DNA of 64,000 bases from assembly GCF_024323335.1 (NCBI RefSeq), contig NC_066581.1, forward strand, positions 299,668,536-299,732,535. Direction: 5' to 3'. The stretch is from Lathyrus oleraceus. Lineage: Eukaryota > Streptophyta > Magnoliopsida > Fabales > Fabaceae. The notes beneath the pieces were generated by a model, which was not told the DNA's origin, did no database searches, and saw nothing but the letters and a program-made list of their open reading frames with translations. The translations under genes were made by a program, and so were the position numbers. Below are positions 60,774 through 64,000 of this stretch, in pieces. Each line of letters begins with the position of its first letter. The first letter of the stretch is position 1.

Positions 60774-60820
60774 CGAACTACGAGGTTTTGATCCCTCATT
60801 TTTATGTTGGTACATAGGCA
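60774..60820 (+). promoter_or_regulatory. Module I element (D; C copy at 52004-52050, A copy at 47338-47383)
   Basis: CGAACTACGAGG...GGTACATAGGCA. Outer arms correspond to CTACG/CGTAG; D has one change in the right arm, C one in the left arm and A one in the left arm. The inner stem is weak in this family. Confidence 0.55.
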
Positions 60821-60942
60821 CGAGACCGAAGGTCTTGTCAAACATAAAAATATAATCAATGAATTCTTTTTTCACCTCCACACTCTATTTTTTATCAAAC
60901 ATCATTTATACCAAAAACACATGCACACATAAAAAAGGGATC

Positions 60943-60958
60943 CCTAGGAGTACCTAGG
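60943..60958 (+). promoter_or_regulatory. Module II hairpin, loop AGTA (D; C copy at 52171-52186)
   Basis: CCTAGG-AGTA-CCTAGG, a perfect stem identical in A, C and D. Confidence 0.75.
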
Positions 60959-61171
60959 ACACTTTGGATGCTAACACCTTCCCTCTGTGTAACCAACCCC
61001 TTTACCTGTAATCTCTGGCATTTTATTAGTTTTGATTTGAAAACTTCTTATCTTTGGGTTTTCTTCGTACGTTTTCCTTTTCCTTTGGAAACAATAAAAG
61101 TGTGATGGCGACTCTGGTTTTATTGACGTCAAGTTTATCCATAGCTTGATGGTAATGAATTTACCGCTACA

Positions 61172-62052
61172 GAAATTAAGTGGCGACTCTGCTGGGGAGT
61201 AGTCCTCCATGGGTTTAGCCTACTTTTTTGTGTATATATGTGTATATTTGATGTTTGTATATTGTTTGTGTGATATAATCTATATGTTGTGCTTGGTGAT
61301 CTCTGAGTAGTGAGATAAGTTCTAACCCAAACTTGAGTGCAATTAAGATATGAGGATGGTATAGTCATGTTCAACATGTGTGGAGGAGTCCTTAACAAGT
61401 TGGCTTGAGACCCATCTACTAAGTGGAGACCTCTTTTGAGTTACTGATGTCACACAAGTTATTTATGGATAAGCAGTACTTTCTATGATTTGGGGTCTGA
61501 GAAGCTGAGGACCGTAGAACATTTAACCCAACTTGGCATTTTTAGGACGTAGTGTGGAGACTGTTCAGGTGTAGACTTGATCACAATTGTTACACGATAC
61601 TACACTCAGATGAGTTTCTCTTGAGAATATTATGGGTTGATGAGTCAGTCATCCTAACCTATAATATCCGATAGATGGGATTAAGACTCTGGGAACTTCT
61701 TAGAACATGATCTATAGGTTTTTATCCTTAGTACACTCATTTAGGATGGTTCTTAACCCGACTCCATGCTCGTGACTCACAATAAACTCTTTGATGCTTG
61801 GTTGATCTGATCAAGTCTTGTTAATATCAATAGAACTTGGATGTTGATAAGGTGAAAACCGTAATCCACCAAAATGGATGATTGATCTTGATGATGACTT
61901 GATCTATCCCTTGACCTTTATTTGTGTTTGCCTTGTGTGTGATTGTTGCATTCATGCATACATGCACGTCATGACATCCATCACAAAATTAAATTTGAAG
62001 GAACTAAGGTCTTATTTGCAAATATTTTCAGACCACGGATTATGGACGAAGG
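61172..62052 (+). other. Element D PBS and leader up to G
   Basis: PBS TGGCGACTCTGCTGGGGA at 61181-61198, then a leader homologous to C. The ORF1 start is seen as ACGGATTATGGACGAAGG, so the ATG is lost (ATG to ACG at 62035-62037), and element G interrupts about 16 bp further. Confidence 0.8.
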
Positions 62053-62278
62053 TGAAGGAGAAGAGCGATCCAAAACGCAACGGAATTTAAAATTTCTCCT
62101 TTAGTGATCCTTACGAATGGGCATGATCAGTGATAGAATCGTTACCTCTTGTGGTGGTTGTAACCTTTGATGCAGATCTACGGAGCGATCACGAACGTTG
62201 AACGATGACAACACCTTTACTCAGTCCACACGAACAGATTCCTTCAATCTCAGTGCTAGCTGCTACGAATGAAGACTT

Positions 62279-62283
62279 TGAGT

Positions 62284-62315
<32 letters not shown>
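62279..62315 (+). repeat. GA microsatellite
   Basis: Mostly uninterrupted GA dinucleotides in the transcribed part of LTR G. Confidence 0.95.
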
Positions 62316-62355
62316 AATGCAATTGCAACTGCACAAATGCTTCTACACAAGGGTT

Positions 62356-62365
62356 CTATTTATAG
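62356..62365 (-). promoter_or_regulatory. Probable TATA box of G
   Basis: Element strand TCTATAAATAGAACC, a canonical plant TATA box within an inverted repeat. Confidence 0.55.
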
Positions 62366-62440
62366 AACCACTTGTGTGGGTTGCAAGCTAAAAAGCCCAC
62401 TCAAGTGTATGTGGCCCATGTCTTATAATATGCCAAAATC

Positions 62441-62545
62441 ACTTAAGTGTGTGGTACCTTACCATATTTCGTATTCTACTTAAGTACACCGTACCTTACG
62501 ATGTTCTACAATTCACTTAAGTGCACCGTACATTACGGTATTCCT
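62441..62545 (-). repeat. 37-bp repeats with ACTTAAGT in LTR G
   Basis: Three units with starts 37 bp apart, each with the palindrome ACTTAAGT followed by a CACCGTACCTTACG-like sequence. They lie upstream of the TATA box on the element strand, as U3 enhancer repeats do. Confidence 0.75.
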
Positions 62546-63414
62546 TAGTTACTCTATCTCTCATCAATCTGTCCTTTTGTGTGTGACCTTGTAGGTTGTC
62601 GTGGCATTGGCAATTATATTAAATCACGTATTTAACATAATAAACAGTGAGCGGTATCTAGCAACACATCATTGCTACCAAACACACGAAAATGTCATGT
62701 GATCTGACAAATCCTTTTGTGATAATACTTATGTGTACAATTACCCTTTTGCCCTTATGTCTATATTGAACACAAGGCATAGACTGTGTCATCCTTGTCC
62801 AGTTCAATATTGGGCCCATAGACATTTATCCTGTTACGCAGGATGGGCAAATCCCATCTAGGTCAGTCATGTCCCTTAGCATGCTTCGTGGAGTACCCAT
62901 CAACTGTCTTTATGGTCATCCAGTTACGGATAATGTTTGATCAGCAATAAGGCACTCGACTCTACATCTAGGGTCCATGGTGGTTTCAGGTCGAAGGGTG
63001 GTATACACCATTATCACCATGAGAATAACTTATGACACTTTGCATAACATTCTATATATTAATCTCATAGCGGGTCAATCCAGTATAAATATTACTCTTA
63101 ATATTCATACCTATGTTTAAGACTTGATAACTCCTTATCCATGATCCATGAGATGTGATCATCAGTCTATATACATAATAGTCTTAATGCTTTAATATTA
63201 TCCCACTTCACAATAAAGCTCGACTATGGATACTTTAAGAATAGTGTCCTTATGTTTAATGTGATCTCATGATTAAGTCACACTTGATACATTAAACGGA
63301 CTAGCTATTCTAGGGACTTTATTAAACAAACATAATAAAGAAAAAGCCTTTTATTATTAATAAATAATTCGATACAAGTACCAAAAGTATTGGCCTCTAG
63401 GGCTTACACCAACA

Positions 63415-63426
63415 ATCTCCCACTAG
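63415..63426 (-). promoter_or_regulatory. Polypurine tract of G
   Basis: Element strand TAGTGGGAGAT directly before the LTR start. Confidence 0.7.
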
Positions 63427-64000
63427 CACTAGAGCCAATCAGGCATACCCCTAATGCCCATAGATCTAGTATGGCCATCATGCTTCTGCTGTGCAAGAGG
63501 CTTTGTCAATGGGTCATTAATATTGTCAAGTGTAGGTACTCTGCATATTTTCACATCTCCTCTATCTATTATCTCTCGAATGAGGTGATAACGTCTAAGT
63601 ATGTGTTTGGATCGTTGGTGAGATCTAGGCTCCTTAGCTTGTGCGATAGCACCATTGTTATCACAATAGAGACCAATGGGCTCCACAATTCTAGGAACTA
63701 TACCAAGTCCACTAATGAACTTTTTGATCCAAACAGCTTCCTTTGCTGCACTTGAGGTAGCAATATATTCGACCTCAGTTGTAGAATCAGCAATTGTATC
63801 TTGCTTTGAAATTTTCCAGCTCACAGCGCCACCCTTTAAGCAACACACATAACCAGATTATGATCTAAAGTCATCCTTATTTGTCTGGAAGCTAGGATCG
63901 GTGTATCCAATTACATCCAGCTCTTCCTGACCTCCATATATCAAGAATGAGTAATTAGTCCTTCTCAAATACTTAAGGATATTCTTGACAGCTACCCAAT
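63427..64000 (-). pseudogene. Element G Ty1/copia RNase H (3' end of polyprotein)
   Basis: On the element strand: NILKYLRRTNYSFL, GYTDPSFQTNKDD, a stop where related copies read SGYVF, then an open frame VCCLKGGAVSWKISKQDTIA, STTEVEYIATSSAAKEAVW, LYCDNNGAIAQAKEP, HILRRYHLIREI and NDPLTKPLAQQKHDGHTR. These are hallmark motifs of copia RNase H (first Asp in YTDPSF, Glu in EVEYIA, Asp in CDNNGA). The protein ends at 63429 just before the polypurine tract. RT, integrase and Gag lie outside the window. At least one stop (about 63858) is present. Confidence 0.9.

Larger units (their letters stand above)
56579..61171 (+). repeat. Element D 5' LTR
   Basis: 4593 bp, TGTAAGACCCC...ACCGCTACA. Same family as LTR A and the remnant in C. 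TATA-like TATAAGTA at 58093-58100, Module I at 60774-60820, AGTA hairpin at 60943-60958, and AACAATAAAAG followed by TGGCGACTCTG (61106-61116). ORFs inside are not supported. Confidence 0.92.
62053..63414 (-). repeat. Element G 3' LTR
   Basis: 1362 bp. The element strand starts TGTTGGTGTAAGCCC (63414) and ends CTTCTCCTTCA (62053). It contains a TATA-like TATAAATA (62356-62365) inside an imperfect palindrome, a GA microsatellite (62279-62315) and three 37-bp units with ACTTAAGT at 62441, 62478 and 62515. Confidence 0.88.
62053..64000 (-). mobile_element. Element G: Ty1/copia element, 3' end
   Basis: Minus strand, running off the window. The visible part is RNase H, polypurine tract and 3' LTR. 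It interrupts D after GAAGG (62048-62052), the expected 5-bp duplication. Confidence 0.88.

Noticed and set aside
56579..61171. Host gene within the non-repetitive-looking LTR sequence
   Set aside because: The segment aligns with LTR A on the other strand and is bounded by TG...CA and a PBS; its ORFs are short and not conserved in frame.

Overview
The window is a block of plant repetitive DNA with no host gene that I can recognise. It is a nest of Ty3/gypsy LTR retrotransposons of the Tat/Ogre type: multi-kilobase LTRs, a primer-binding site (PBS) reading TGGCGACTCTGCTGGGG, an extra ORF1 of the DUF7745 type, a short intron between gag-pro and pol, and tandem repeats in the 3' untranslated region. 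One Ty1/copia element lies at the right edge. This combination suggests a papilionoid legume, perhaps of the pea/vetch/clover group; that is an inference, since no gene fixes the species.

Layout. I name the elements A to H. C (+, 51722-56578) is a decayed Ogre-like element cut in its 5' LTR at 51721/51722 by A and in its reverse transcriptase by D. D (+) has its 5' LTR at 56579-61171 and leader to 62052, where a Ty1/copia element G (-) begins and runs off the window. A (-) has its 5' LTR at 46983-51721, and its body continues at 2339-12184 after an interruption. B (-, 12190-45905) sits inside ORF1 of A and is flanked by the 5-bp duplication GGTAG. Inside B are a solo LTR E (20533-24345, duplication ATGAG) in gag and a complete-ended element F (26178-43594, duplication CCTGG) in the leader. 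At the left edge, H (+) contributes an LTR end (1-2338) that abuts the 3' untranslated region of A, so A's own 3' LTR is not visible.

Coding content. A once encoded ORF1, Gag, protease, RT, RNase H and integrase, now broken by stops, a gag deletion and B. C keeps ORF1, protease and the N-terminal part of RT, but a deletion fused ORF1 to protease. B keeps a nearly open gag-pro but has lost the RT catalytic core, half of RNase H and most of integrase. F keeps an RT with YVDD but has lost the Gag core, the protease active site and the integrase core. B and F have paired LTRs and matching duplications, so they or their master copies may have used proteins supplied by other elements.

Most interesting signal. 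All LTRs of the five Ogre/Tat families here (A/C/D type, B, E, F, H) are largely unlike one another in sequence but share a structured zone near the sense-strand 3' end. One part is a hairpin whose loop is always AGTA while its 6-bp stem changes with compensation (CCTAGG/CCTAGG, CCGTAG/CTACGG, CCGTCG/CGACGG, CCTTAG/CTAAGG). Upstream of it are one to three copies of a second stem-loop, GAACTACG...CGTAGGC, whose stems also co-vary in B, E and F. A conserved GGTGCTAAYACCTTCCC block and an LTR copy of the 5' half of the PBS follow. This looks like a conserved RNA leader structure and is the best candidate for an undescribed feature. Second-rank signals are a stop codon built into the 5' splice site of the pro-pol intron in all four elements, a possible second intron ahead of gag, and PBS-complementary motifs in the 3' untranslated region of F.
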